Part shown: piece by piece, positions 1 through 5,926 of the stretch | How positions within the stretch are numbered: the stretch's first letter is position 1 | Layout: each line of letters opens with the position of its first letter | From: Desulfobacteraceae bacterium | GTDB taxonomy: Bacteria; Desulfobacterota; Desulfobacteria; Desulfobacterales; Desulfobacteraceae | Assembly: GCA_015486915.1 (NCBI GenBank) | Contig: WFQS01000494.1 | Coordinates: forward strand, 1 to 7,948 | DNA length: 7,948 bases | Reading direction: 5' to 3' | Position numbers and translations under genes: made by a program | The notes under the pieces: generated by a model | Database searches by the model: none | The model's input: only the letters and a program-made list of their open reading frames with translations | What the model was told of the DNA's origin: nothing

Positions 1-323
1 GCTTTGATAACACTGGATATGACTTCACATGATCCATTCCCCACCAGGAATTGATCCGGGGATTTATTAAATTTAAAGGCCAGTTTTTCCTTTAAGAAAA
101 AGCAGTCGCCATTTGGATATACAGGGACCATGTCCGGCACAAAGTCGTCGATGACCTTGCGAACTCCCGGCGGTGGGCCCAGGGCATTCTCATTGTTGTT
201 CAATCTGTAAAGGGTATCCACACCGAACAGGGACATGAGGACCGGGTCAGGCTTACTGGGGAAGTAGGGTTCGAAGCTCTGGATATGTCTTGGAACCAGC
301 TTGTCAAGCATCAGGATCGACAT
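1..323 (-). CDS. HisC-family (histidinol-phosphate) aminotransferase, N-terminal part, runs off left edge
   Basis: The visible 107 residues read MSILMLDKLVPRHI, then PYFPSKPD, RLNNNENALGPPP, YPNGD and FLVGNGSCEVI. This is the N-terminal pattern of fold-type I PLP aminotransferases of the HisC family: substrate-arm segment, N-E-N-P/A-like motif, YP-G-D and the GNGS turn that holds the cofactor phosphate. The PLP lysine lies outside the window. In histidine synthesis HisC turns imidazole-acetol phosphate plus glutamate into histidinol phosphate in the cytoplasm. Related paralogues act on other phosphorylated or amino substrates, and no other his gene is nearby, so the substrate is open. The ATG at 323-321 is chosen because AAGGTG (339-334) lies 10 bases upstream. 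The alternative ATG at 311-309 would be 22 bases away. The gene overlaps the end of the upstream ATPase/GNAT-like gene by 20 bases in another frame, which suggests one transcript and translational coupling. Confidence 0.85.
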   Translation of the reverse strand, partial: MSILMLDKLVPRHIQSFEPYFPSKPDPVLMSLFGVDTLYRLNNNENALGPPPGVRKVIDDFVPDMVPVYPNGDCFFLKEKLAFKFNKSPDQFLVGNGSCEVISSVIK

Positions 324-1620
324 ATTGATATATCACCTTATCTGATTGTCCGGCATAGGGCAGTACATAGGCCGGTAGAAATCCTGTCTGGACTAGAATC
401 CCGCCCAGGGCAGCCTGCCAGCCTGCAGAAAGATCAATGGTAAAAAAGATATTTGTATACTGTTCATCTGTAAGCAGCTTGATGTGCCTGCAGATGTTCT
501 CATGGATATCAGCGCCGTCCAGCATGGGCCAGAGTGTGGCTTCCTTACGGGCGGCTTCCAGCCGTGTTCCCAGAAGAGACCGATCGGGGCGGATCTCTCC
601 CTGGCTTTTGTATTCCCTTATTGTTCGCATAAGGAAGAGGTTTTTATAGGTTTTTTTGAGAAAATCTGCCAGGTTAGGATGGGCCCATACAGAACAGCCC
701 GTATCTTCCTTTAAATGGCGGAACCAGAGCGTCTTTTTCTCAATTTTTCCATTGAATTGTCTACAGGTGAGTCGGGCAAGGGGCTCAAAATCACCTTTGG
801 GGAGGTCCTGGGTGGCCATCCGGCTGTAAAGGGTGATGGCCGAGGTTCGCGCCACACTGGTCACCAGAAGGTCGATCAACAAACGGGCCGTGTCTTTGGG
901 GTTGTCGGAAAACAGATAAGGGCCATAAAACTCGACAGTCTGGCGGGATGGGATCTCCCAGCATATCATTCCGGCAATGGTCCCGGCCTCATCTTTAACA
1001 AGTCCGGCAAAAAATTCCTTTCCGGCAATACGGTCAATGATTTCTCCCGGGGTTTTAAATGCTTCAGGATAAAGGGTCTCCGGGTAACAGGCCATTGCCC
1101 GGGCACAGGCATGGCTGATTTCGGCAGGTTCACAAAAAGAGTGGGCATTTAAGGTTCCTTCCAGAGATTGGTCAGGAGCAATCGCTTTTTCAATTTCCGG
1201 GTAGGTAATGTTCTGGTAAAGGATGATATCAACTGTCCGTCTATTTAATGTGATGGAAAAGCTGTCCACCACGCGTGATACCAGAAGCAGTCCCATGTGG
1301 TCCATTCCCAGATCCAGATCACGGGATATCTCGCCTTCGGCAGTAAGATTCATGGCCCAGAGATCATCAGAGCTGCTCTCAAACCGGAACAGAACGGAAA
1401 CTCTTGATGCTTCACGGGTCAATGTCATGTTCAGACGGGTCCCCGGGGATGTTTTGGACAGGTGGAGAATGAACTCTTCTGCCGCTAAAGCCAGGCGGAG
1501 GGTTTTGCCCTGATCCAGTCCCAGGATCGGGGCACCTGTTTCTAAAACCCCTTGAACCAAAGGTATCCAGCAGATGTCCGCCAGAAGATCAAGGGAGACA
1601 TAAGAAGGTGTTTGTATCAT
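304..1620 (-). CDS. RsbW-like anti-sigma ATPase domain fused to a GNAT-like C-terminal region
   Basis: The protein has 438 residues. Residues about 10-140 resemble the HATPase_c_2 (RsbW/SpoIIAB) fold: an N-box-like helix around LALAAEEFILHL (43-54) and a G2-like segment MGLLLVSRVVDSFSI (109-123). The usual N-box asparagine is absent and the G1 D-x-G-x-G motif is poor (around GMDHMG, 105-110), so ATP binding or kinase activity may be lost. Residues about 160-438 contain GNAT-like strands: FFAGLVKDEAGTIAGMI (203-219), VEFYGPYLF (229-237), and a closing segment with GFLPAYVLPYAGQSD (413-427). The C-terminal call is tentative. In RsbW systems such domains bind sigma factors or STAS partners; no STAS gene is visible here. 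A strong Shine-Dalgarno GGGAGGA (1634-1628) sits 7 bases before the ATG. The 20-base overlap with the aminotransferase gene suggests that the two work in one pathway, this one perhaps regulatory. There is no signal peptide or TM segment, so it is cytoplasmic. Confidence 0.7.
   Translation of the reverse strand: MIQTPSYVSLDLLADICWIPLVQGVLETGAPILGLDQGKTLRLALAAEEFILHLSKTSPGTRLNMTLTREASRVSVLFRFESSSDDLWAMNLTAEGEISRDLDLGMDHMGLLLVSRVVDSFSITLNRRTVDIILYQNITYPEIEKAIAPDQSLEGTLNAHSFCEPAEISHACARAMACYPETLYPEAFKTPGEIIDRIAGKEFFAGLVKDEAGTIAGMICWEIPSRQTVEFYGPYLFSDNPKDTARLLIDLLVTSVARTSAITLYSRMATQDLPKGDFEPLARLTCRQFNGKIEKKTLWFRHLKEDTGCSVWAHPNLADFLKKTYKNLFLMRTIREYKSQGEIRPDRSLLGTRLEAARKEATLWPMLDGADIHENICRHIKLLTDEQYTNIFFTIDLSAGWQAALGGILVQTGFLPAYVLPYAGQSDKVIYQYVDPDA
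334..339 (-). promoter_or_regulatory. Ribosome binding site deciding the start of the HisC-like gene
   Basis: On the minus strand AAGGTG stands 10 bases before the ATG at 323 and lies inside the 3' end of the upstream gene. No similar site serves the in-frame ATG at 311, so 323 is the likelier start. Confidence 0.55.
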
Positions 1621-1777
1621 TTAGCAATCCTCCCGGATTTTTTTTATTCAGGCCAAGGACCTGATCCCGGTCTTTTTTATCAATTTTGCCAGCAGGGTTC
1701 GTCCGGAACCATTCCGGTGTAACAGGTTGGCTGCAAATTTTTTATTTGTTCGCTGTTTTTTCTATTATTTCAATATC
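1621..1777. other. Non-coding gap upstream of the ATPase/GNAT-like gene, with a small perfect inverted repeat
   Basis: No coding frame is supported here. It holds the Shine-Dalgarno of the gene to the left (1628-1634) and a short perfect inverted repeat CCGGAA-CCA-TTCCGG (1703-1717), which could be an operator or part of a leader hairpin. I could not place a convincing -35/-10 pair on the minus strand. Confidence 0.4.
1703..1717. repeat. Inverted repeat CCGGAA/TTCCGG, possible operator
   Basis: Two 6-base arms are separated by CCA, about 85 bases upstream of the start at 1620. It is too short to rule out chance. There is no T-tract, so it is not a terminator. Confidence 0.3.
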
Positions 1778-1906
1778 TTATAGTCGAAATCTTTTGATTT
1801 GAATGCCTTTCATGATTTTGTAGTGTTTATCATTGCCTGTAATCAATGGTAGGCCATAAGCAATGGCGGTGGAACCAATAAGGGCATGGTGTGCAGCAGG
1901 CTCCCC
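1778..1906 (-). pseudogene. C-terminal remnant of a PIN-domain (VapC-like) toxin
   Basis: Reading the minus strand from 1906 gives 42 codons and a TAA (1780-1778). The product contains ALIGSTAIAYGLPLITGND and then KHYKIMKGIQIKRFRL. This matches the C-terminal third of PIN-domain ribonuclease toxins, where the pattern is ADALIGATA-x-x-x-GLPL-x-TGN-D/x-KHY followed by a final beta strand. Whole proteins of this family have about 130 residues, so roughly 90 codons, including the start and the first acidic active-site residues, are missing. The aspartate normally found just before ALIG is a histidine here (HHALIG), while the acidic residue after TGN remains. There is no start codon or ribosome binding site, so it cannot make an active toxin. 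It follows the antitoxin stop with no gap and in the same frame. An internal deletion in a former antitoxin-toxin pair explains this best. Confidence 0.75.
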
Positions 1907-2140
1907 TCAATCGTTGGATTCGGCAACGCTTGTTCGAGATTCGTTTATTGCATTTAGGATGTCTTTAGTTGTTGCTTTTGTTTTTACTCCTGCAACATCA
2001 AAAGGTGATTTTGGTGATTTTGTAAATATCACTTTAAAAGTCTCACCTCCTCGGCGTTTAATAATAACATCCTCAAATCGCGCATTATCGAGAACCATAG
2101 AAAATTTTTGACGGGCTTCTGAATATGTATAGACTTTCAT
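1907..2140 (-). CDS. Phd/YefM-family type II antitoxin, toxin partner destroyed
   Basis: This small protein (77 residues) starts MKVYTYSEARQKFSMVLDNA, the N-terminal DNA-binding pattern of Phd/YefM antitoxins (short strand, then S/N-E-A-R helix). VIIKRRGGETFKVI (25-38) forms the following hairpin, and the tail (about 45-77) is the flexible part that would bind the toxin. Length is normal for the family. A good Shine-Dalgarno GGAGG (2152-2148) lies 7 bases before the ATG. Intact pairs neutralise a PIN or RelE-type toxin and repress their own promoter. Here the partner immediately downstream is only a PIN C-terminal scrap, so this is an orphan antitoxin. It begins 35 bases after the fcl stop on the same strand and could be read from the gmd-fcl transcript as well as from its own promoter. 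It may now act only as a DNA-binding repressor, or neutralise a toxin encoded elsewhere. Confidence 0.85.
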   Translation of the reverse strand: MKVYTYSEARQKFSMVLDNARFEDVIIKRRGGETFKVIFTKSPKSPFDVAGVKTKATTKDILNAINESRTSVAESND

Positions 2141-2175
2141 CAGACTACCTCCATAATATGAATACCCAAACTCGG

Positions 2176-3120
2176 TTAAAAATATTTTTTCACAGCAGGC
2201 AGGATATCCTTTATGCCGTCTTCCAATGAAGTTGTGGCAAACCAGTTTAACTGATTTATTTTAGACACATCCAGCAGTTTTATCGGGGTCCCGTCCGGCT
2301 TGGATTTATCAAAAATAATATCTCCTTTAAAACCGATGATCGACCGGATCAATCCGGCAAGCGCTTTGATGCTGATATCTTTTCCGGTGCCGATATTCAG
2401 CAGGGGTTTATTTTTGTAATACTCCTTAAGAAAAGCATTTTCCATAACAAAAACACAGGCATCGGCAAGATCATCAACATGGAGGAATTCTCTTCTTGGT
2501 GTTCCGGTTCCCCATACAGTGACAGTTTTTTTATTGTTTATCTTTGCCTCGTAAAATTTTCTGATCAGAGCCGGCATGACATGTGAGGTCTCAAGATCAA
2601 AATTGTCGTTTGGGCCGTAAAGATTTGTCGGCATCACCGGAATAAATTTCGTTCTGTATTGCCGGTTATATGACCAGCACATTTCTATTCCTGCTATTTT
2701 GGCTACGGCATAGGGAGAATTTGTCGGTTCTAACGGGCCTGTCATGAGGTACTCTTCTTTCATGGGCTGGGGGCAGTTTTTGGGATAAATGCAGGAGGAA
2801 CCTAAAAAAAGCAGCTTTTTTACCTTGTGAATATGGGATTGATGGATAATATTGGTCTGGATCACAAGGTTCTGGAAAATGAAGTCAGCAGGATAGGTGC
2901 TGTTGGCCAATATGCCCCCTACTTTTGCTGCAGCGAGGAATACATAATCGGGTTTGTTTTTTTCAAACCAGGCTGCTACGGAATGTGGGTCTAACAGGTC
3001 CAGCTCAGCATGGGACGGAGTAAGCAGATTTGTATAGCCTTTTTTTGTAAGATTACGGACAATAGCTGAACCTACAAGGCCTCTTGAGCCTGCAATAAAT
3101 ATTTTATCATCTTTTTCCAT
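2176..3120 (-). CDS. fcl: GDP-L-fucose synthase (GDP-4-keto-6-deoxymannose epimerase/reductase)
   Basis: This extended short-chain dehydrogenase of 314 residues is a normal length for the family. It converts GDP-4-keto-6-deoxy-D-mannose to GDP-L-fucose with NADPH in the cytoplasm, by 3,5-epimerisation and 4-reduction. The nucleotide-binding loop is GSRGLVGSAI (11-20). The catalytic serine lies in LGSSCIYPK (S108, within 106-114) and the Y-x-x-x-K pair is Y137/K141 in SPYAVAK. C110 and H180 (in ETSHVMP) match the acid/base residues known from the E. coli enzyme with an offset of one, so all active-site residues are present. Further family landmarks are MPTNLYGPNDNFD (163-175) and RREFLHVDDLADA. 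The start lies 3 bases after the gmd stop, which points to co-transcription and translational coupling. The product would feed a fucosylated surface polysaccharide or O-antigen, but no glycosyltransferase is in view. Confidence 0.96.
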   Translation of the reverse strand: MEKDDKIFIAGSRGLVGSAIVRNLTKKGYTNLLTPSHAELDLLDPHSVAAWFEKNKPDYVFLAAAKVGGILANSTYPADFIFQNLVIQTNIIHQSHIHKVKKLLFLGSSCIYPKNCPQPMKEEYLMTGPLEPTNSPYAVAKIAGIEMCWSYNRQYRTKFIPVMPTNLYGPNDNFDLETSHVMPALIRKFYEAKINNKKTVTVWGTGTPRREFLHVDDLADACVFVMENAFLKEYYKNKPLLNIGTGKDISIKALAGLIRSIIGFKGDIIFDKSKPDGTPIKLLDVSKINQLNWFATTSLEDGIKDILPAVKKYF

Positions 3121-3123
3121 TTT

Positions 3124-4212
3124 TTACTCATTGTGATTAAAGGTGTTAAAACCATGGGTCTGGCAGAGGTGATCTTTTCTTGCATCTTCAAGATCATGTT
3201 TGACCATTTCCTTTACCATCCGGTCAAAAGTTATTTCCGGTGTCCAGTTTAATTTCTGTTTGGCTTTTGTGGGGTCCCCAAGCAGGGTTTCTACTTCTGT
3301 AGGCCGAAAATATGTGGGATCAACGGCAATGATCTGCCTGCCGGTTTTTGTATCATATCCTTTTTCATCAATTCCTTTGCCTTTCCAGGTGATGTTGATG
3401 TTGAGTTCTTTTGCGGCAATATTTACAAAATCCCGGACTGAATATTGTGTTCCCGTGGCAATGACAAAGTCTTCGGGCTTATCCTGCTGTAGCATGAGCC
3501 ATTGCATTCTGACGTAATCTTTTGCATGGCCCCAGTCTCTTTTTGCATCGAGGTTGCCAAGGTATAGACAATCCTGAAGATTTAAGCTGATTCGTGCCAG
3601 GGCTCTTGTAATTTTACGGGTGACAAAGGTTTCTCCGCGAACAGGGGATTCATGGTTGAACAGAATGCCGTTGCAGGCATAAATATTATAGGCTTCCCTG
3701 TAATTTACCGTTATCCAGTAAGCATAGAGCTTGGCTACGGCATAGGGGCTTCTCGGATAAAATGGTGTTTTTTCGGTCTGGGGGGTTTCCCTGACCTTGC
3801 CGAAAAGTTCCGATGTGGAGGCCTGATAAAATCTGGTTTTTTTTTCAAGGCCAAGCAGGCGGATACCTTCCAAAAGGCGCAGGGTGCCGAGGCCGTCAGT
3901 TTCTGCTGTGTATTCAGCAGAATCAAAAGACACGGCCACATGGCTCTGGGCTGCAAGATTGTAAACTTCATCCGGCTGGACCTGCTGCAGTATCCGGGTG
4001 AGGTTGGTTGAATCAGTGAGATCGCCATAGTGCAGGATCAGATTTTTTTCTTTTTCATGGGGATCCTGATAGAGATGATCGATCCTGTCCGTATTAAATG
4101 ATGAGGATCGTCTTTTAATGCCGTGGACTTCGTAACCCTTATTTATGAGAAATTCTGCAAGATATGCTCCATCCTGCCCTGTAATACCTGTTATAAGTGC
4201 TTTTTTCATCAT
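3124..4212 (-). CDS. gmd: GDP-mannose 4,6-dehydratase
   Basis: The 362-residue protein is full length for Gmd. It uses bound NADP(H) to dehydrate GDP-D-mannose to GDP-4-keto-6-deoxy-D-mannose, the first step to GDP-L-fucose and also to GDP-rhamnose, colitose and perosamine. The N-terminus has [15 protein letters not shown] (9-23) with the G-x-x-G-x-x-G loop, followed by [31 protein letters not shown] (85-97), [10 protein letters not shown] (131-140) and [14 protein letters not shown] (153-166) give the catalytic T133, E135, Y157 and K161 at the same numbers as in the E. coli enzyme. [18 protein letters not shown] and the [10 protein letters not shown] stretch are also typical. fcl follows after 3 bases, fixing the pathway as GDP-fucose. 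The start may be either of two adjacent ATGs (4212 or 4209); both have only a weak purine-rich ribosome site. The upstream region is decayed sequence, so the promoter lies in an insertion-scarred area. Confidence 0.97.
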   Translation of the reverse strand: MMKKALITGITGQDGAYLAEFLINKGYEVHGIKRRSSSFNTDRIDHLYQDPHEKEKNLILHYGDLTDSTNLTRILQQVQPDEVYNLAAQSHVAVSFDSAEYTAETDGLGTLRLLEGIRLLGLEKKTRFYQASTSELFGKVRETPQTEKTPFYPRSPYAVAKLYAYWITVNYREAYNIYACNGILFNHESPVRGETFVTRKITRALARISLNLQDCLYLGNLDAKRDWGHAKDYVRMQWLMLQQDKPEDFVIATGTQYSVRDFVNIAAKELNINITWKGKGIDEKGYDTKTGRQIIAVDPTYFRPTEVETLLGDPTKAKQKLNWTPEITFDRMVKEMVKHDLEDARKDHLCQTHGFNTFNHNE

Positions 4213-4251
4213 GAGTTTCTATTTTAGCCCTTTTTTATTCTTTATACGAGG

Positions 4252-4310
4252 TTTCATCCTGCTGTAAAAAAATCTCCGGAAACACTCCGGAAACAATATT
4301 GTTAAAGTTT
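4252..4310 (-). pseudogene. Decayed 5' fragment of an ATPase gene like the one at 4708-5850
   Basis: On the minus strand this stretch reads NFNNIVSG followed by a broken continuation to a DE. The intact ATPase nearby begins KFGNIVSGDFFYDRDDE. At DNA level the 25 bases ending in the GTTTCCGGA block match the intact gene at 20 of 25 positions, and the following run of eight A/T bases plus the ...ACAGCAGGATGAA segment also lines up. An 11-base tandem duplication (4274-4295) inside it breaks the frame, and it ends about 40 bases before gmd. Nothing downstream of the first 25 or so codons remains. It is a relic of a second ATPase copy. Confidence 0.6.
4274..4295. repeat. Perfect 11-base tandem duplication CTCCGGAAACA
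   Basis: CTCCGGAAACA occurs twice back to back (4274-4284 and 4285-4295). The corresponding site in the intact ATPase gene (5795-5805) has a single, slightly different unit. Eleven bases shift the frame, so this is likely one of the lesions that killed the copy. Confidence 0.8.
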
Positions 4311-4455
4311 AGTACTGCGAAAGTATCATAAAGTCAACCATTCTCCACCCATGTTTTTCCATTGCTAACTTGAGAAATTTTTAACGTTGGAGAGTTTTGA
4401 TGTATTTGATTATTATCGGTTAATATAGCTCCGCCTTTTCGATTACATACCACTA

Positions 4456-4629
4456 CTAAACAAATCTAAAGCTACTGATTTCTTTTATCTGTATTCCCTT
4501 ATTTCTGATATATTGTGCTAACATGGCGGTCTCCTCATGCTGAATAATGTTATGATAAAGCCGTTCCTGTTCCTGCTCGGTTATCTGGGCATAAATATCA
4601 ATAAAATCCTCATATTTATCAAAAAGCAT
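4456..4629 (-). CDS. Orphan 57-residue reading frame, unknown, possibly a C-terminal remnant of an Rpn/PD-(D/E)XK-type protein
   Basis: The frame begins MLFDKYEDFIDIYAQITEQE and ends with IQHEETAMLAQYIRNKG and then IQIKEISSFRFV. The reading frame stays open for about 9 codons before the ATG (HHIIPFVSG) up to a TAG. There is no Shine-Dalgarno before the ATG, so a truncated tail of a longer gene is more likely than a true small gene. The acidic helix followed by E-x-x-M-L-A-Q-Y-I-R-x-K-G-I-Q recalls the C-terminal part of Rpn-family (PDDEXK_2) transposase-like nucleases, in which such a tail leads into G-I-Q repeats. That resemblance is from memory and weak. No catalytic domain is present. Confidence 0.3.
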   Translation of the reverse strand: MLFDKYEDFIDIYAQITEQEQERLYHNIIQHEETAMLAQYIRNKGIQIKEISSFRFV

Positions 4630-4673
4630 ACCGGAAACAAAGGGAATAATATGATGCTATGAAGATATGGGCA

Positions 4674-4708
4674 ATTATGCCAAATGGCGTTACGCCAAAT
4701 GGCATAAT
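4674..4708. repeat. Imperfect hairpin made of two GCCAAATGGC units at the ATPase stop codon
   Basis: ATTATGCCAAATGGCG (4674-4689), TTA, then CGCCAAATGGCATAAT (4693-4708) pair at 14 of 16 positions. The same arms also form a direct repeat of GCCAAATGGC (4679-4688 and 4694-4703). The outer arm begins on the last base of the ATPase stop codon. It could end the ATPase transcript, but no T-tract follows on either strand, so a rho-independent terminator is not supported. A REP-like repeat or a protein binding site is equally possible. Confidence 0.6.
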
Positions 4709-5850
4709 CATAAATATCTATTGATGAATTTTTTATATATGGGATCTGAAAAATCGTATTTTGATTGATTTCGCTCTATAATTCCGTCATTGATAAAAAC
4801 ATCTATTGCTTTCTGCGTGCTGGATGCCGCACCGAGGTCGAAATCTTTTGCAGTTTTTTTTGAGAATAATTCAGATGCAGAACGACTCAATGCGCAAAGC
4901 ACCTTTTTCCTATAGCCTGTGTGTTTATTTGTTAACTCCCAATAGTAATCTGACTTTAGCTCTAAAATTCGTTTAACAGCCTCGTCAATATCCGTTGTTG
5001 CTATAGTTTTTTTATCACTTAAAATAATATTCTGCCAGATTTCAAATGCGATATATTGTATATAATAGGGTATGTTTCCGGCAACTTGTAAAAGGTATTC
5101 TGCCGTATCAATATCAATTTTAATATCTGAGCGGTTAAACCTGCTGATTAAATATTTTACGGATTTGCTTTCTTCAATTGTATTGATGCTCATAACAGCT
5201 GCTGCATTATAAAACGCCCTGTTTTTATTACTGAACATGTCTTTTAATATATGTGTTTTACTTCCGAAAAAAAGATACGAAACATTTTGATGGTGTTGAA
5301 TGCAGCTTCTTAAAAGTTTTTCAAAATTTTCACCATTTAATTTTGTAATTTCCTGGAACTCATCAAATGCTATTATCCACCTGCTGTTATCACCGGTAAG
5401 TTTTTCCGGTAGATTCATAACATCAATCAATGTCTGTTCTTTGTCTTTTCCTTCAATCCACGAAAGTGAAAAAGTTGGCATTCCGGCACTGTCGAAGGCC
5501 ACAGAAGGGACTATGCCGGAAATAAACTTTGCTATTTTTTTAATCGTTTTTTCCAATGGAGCATTTTGTTTTTCAGCAATAGCCCGTGTATAATTTTTTA
5601 TAAATGTATTACGGGAATAAACACTCATAATATCGAGATAAACTGTAGTAAATCCTTCTTCTTCAAGTTCCTTTAAAGCTTTATTTACAAGTGATGATTT
5701 CCCATAACGCCTCGGAGCACATAAGGTAATATTGTTGCCACCGGAAAGTGTTTGCTTGATTAGCAGCAATTCATCATCTCTGTCGTAAAAAAAATCTCCG
5801 GAGACAATATTGCCAAATTTGAATGGATTTGTTTTATTCATGCGTTTCAT
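4708..5850 (-). CDS. Archaeal-type AAA ATPase (ATPase_2 family) with C-terminal winged helix
   Basis: The 380-residue protein opens with NPFKFGNIVSGDFFYDRDDE (8-27), the usual lead-in of this family. Walker A is APRRYGKSSL (45-54, K51). Walker B is WIIAFDEFQEI (158-168, D163/E164). A sensor-1-like FFGSKTHIL (194-202) and a GNIPYYIQ segment (258-265) follow. The last 65 or so residues fit a winged-helix domain, with ASSTQKAIDVFINDGIIE near the end. This fold belongs to STAND-related P-loop ATPases common in archaea and in bacterial accessory DNA. Their partners and targets are mostly unknown, so I assign no process. It is a single gene with no partner on its strand and diverges from the HAD gene. 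The start is ATG 5850 or the in-frame ATG 5841-5839; a weak CAGG lies about 10 bases before 5850. A fragment of a second copy of its 5' end lies beyond its 3' end (4252-4310). Codon use is AT-rich compared with gmd/fcl, which hints at transfer. Confidence 0.85.
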   Translation of the reverse strand: MKRMNKTNPFKFGNIVSGDFFYDRDDELLLIKQTLSGGNNITLCAPRRYGKSSLVNKALKELEEEGFTTVYLDIMSVYSRNTFIKNYTRAIAEKQNAPLEKTIKKIAKFISGIVPSVAFDSAGMPTFSLSWIEGKDKEQTLIDVMNLPEKLTGDNSRWIIAFDEFQEITKLNGENFEKLLRSCIQHHQNVSYLFFGSKTHILKDMFSNKNRAFYNAAAVMSINTIEESKSVKYLISRFNRSDIKIDIDTAEYLLQVAGNIPYYIQYIAFEIWQNIILSDKKTIATTDIDEAVKRILELKSDYYWELTNKHTGYRKKVLCALSRSASELFSKKTAKDFDLGAASSTQKAIDVFINDGIIERNQSKYDFSDPIYKKFINRYL

Positions 5851-5867
5851 GTTTCATAAGCCTGTTT

Positions 5868-5892
5868 CATATAACTGCCATGAGACGGATCT
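5868..5892 (+). repeat. Direct repeat, left copy (25 bases)
   Basis: This copy starts CATATAAC, then TGCCATGAG, and ends GATCT. It matches 22 of 25 bases of the copy at 6551-6575, in the same orientation. It lies in the divergent gap between the ATPase and HAD starts. Confidence 0.6.
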
Positions 5893-5926
5893 TTTTACAT
5901 TATTAAGGTCGAACTATTATTTTTAT

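Larger units (their letters stand above)
4213..4707. other. 495-base region between gmd and the ATPase, made of gene debris
   Basis: This is AT-rich and has no solid gene. In order it holds a decayed ATPase 5' end (4252-4310), an open stretch on the minus strand ending at a TGA (4334-4336) and open for 43 codons (up to 4465) without a good start, an orphan 57-codon frame (4456-4629), and a hairpin (4674-4708). The open stretch includes SQVSNGKTWVENG at its end. It reads like protein, but I do not recognise it. The promoter of gmd-fcl must lie here or further right, but I could not place it with confidence. Confidence 0.6.

Noticed and set aside
715..1152. Long open frame on the plus strand opposite the ATPase/GNAT-like gene
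   Set aside because: The minus-strand frame has a strong ribosome site, domain-like sequence and full length. The plus-strand product has no recognisable family and is antisense shadow.
1655..1677. Terminator-like stem AAGGACC/GGTCTTT followed by T's on the plus strand
   Set aside because: The stem is short with a G-U pair, and no plus-strand gene ends here. On the minus strand there is no T-tract after the stem.
1863..2111. Plus-strand open frame across the antitoxin and toxin remnant
   Set aside because: The product is serine/threonine-rich with no family pattern, while the minus strand reads a clear antitoxin with a good ribosome site.
3652..4011. Open frame on the plus strand opposite gmd
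   Set aside because: gmd is unmistakable with all catalytic residues, so this frame is a shadow of its codon pattern.
4252..4310. The same stretch as a genuine promoter or leader of gmd
   Set aside because: The match to the ATPase 5' end, including NIVSG codons, explains the sequence better. A promoter inside it remains possible but is not visible.
5851..5926. Divergent promoter between the ATPase and HAD genes
   Set aside because: The region is AT-rich and -10-like sequences occur on both strands, but no convincing -35/-10 spacing could be fixed by eye.
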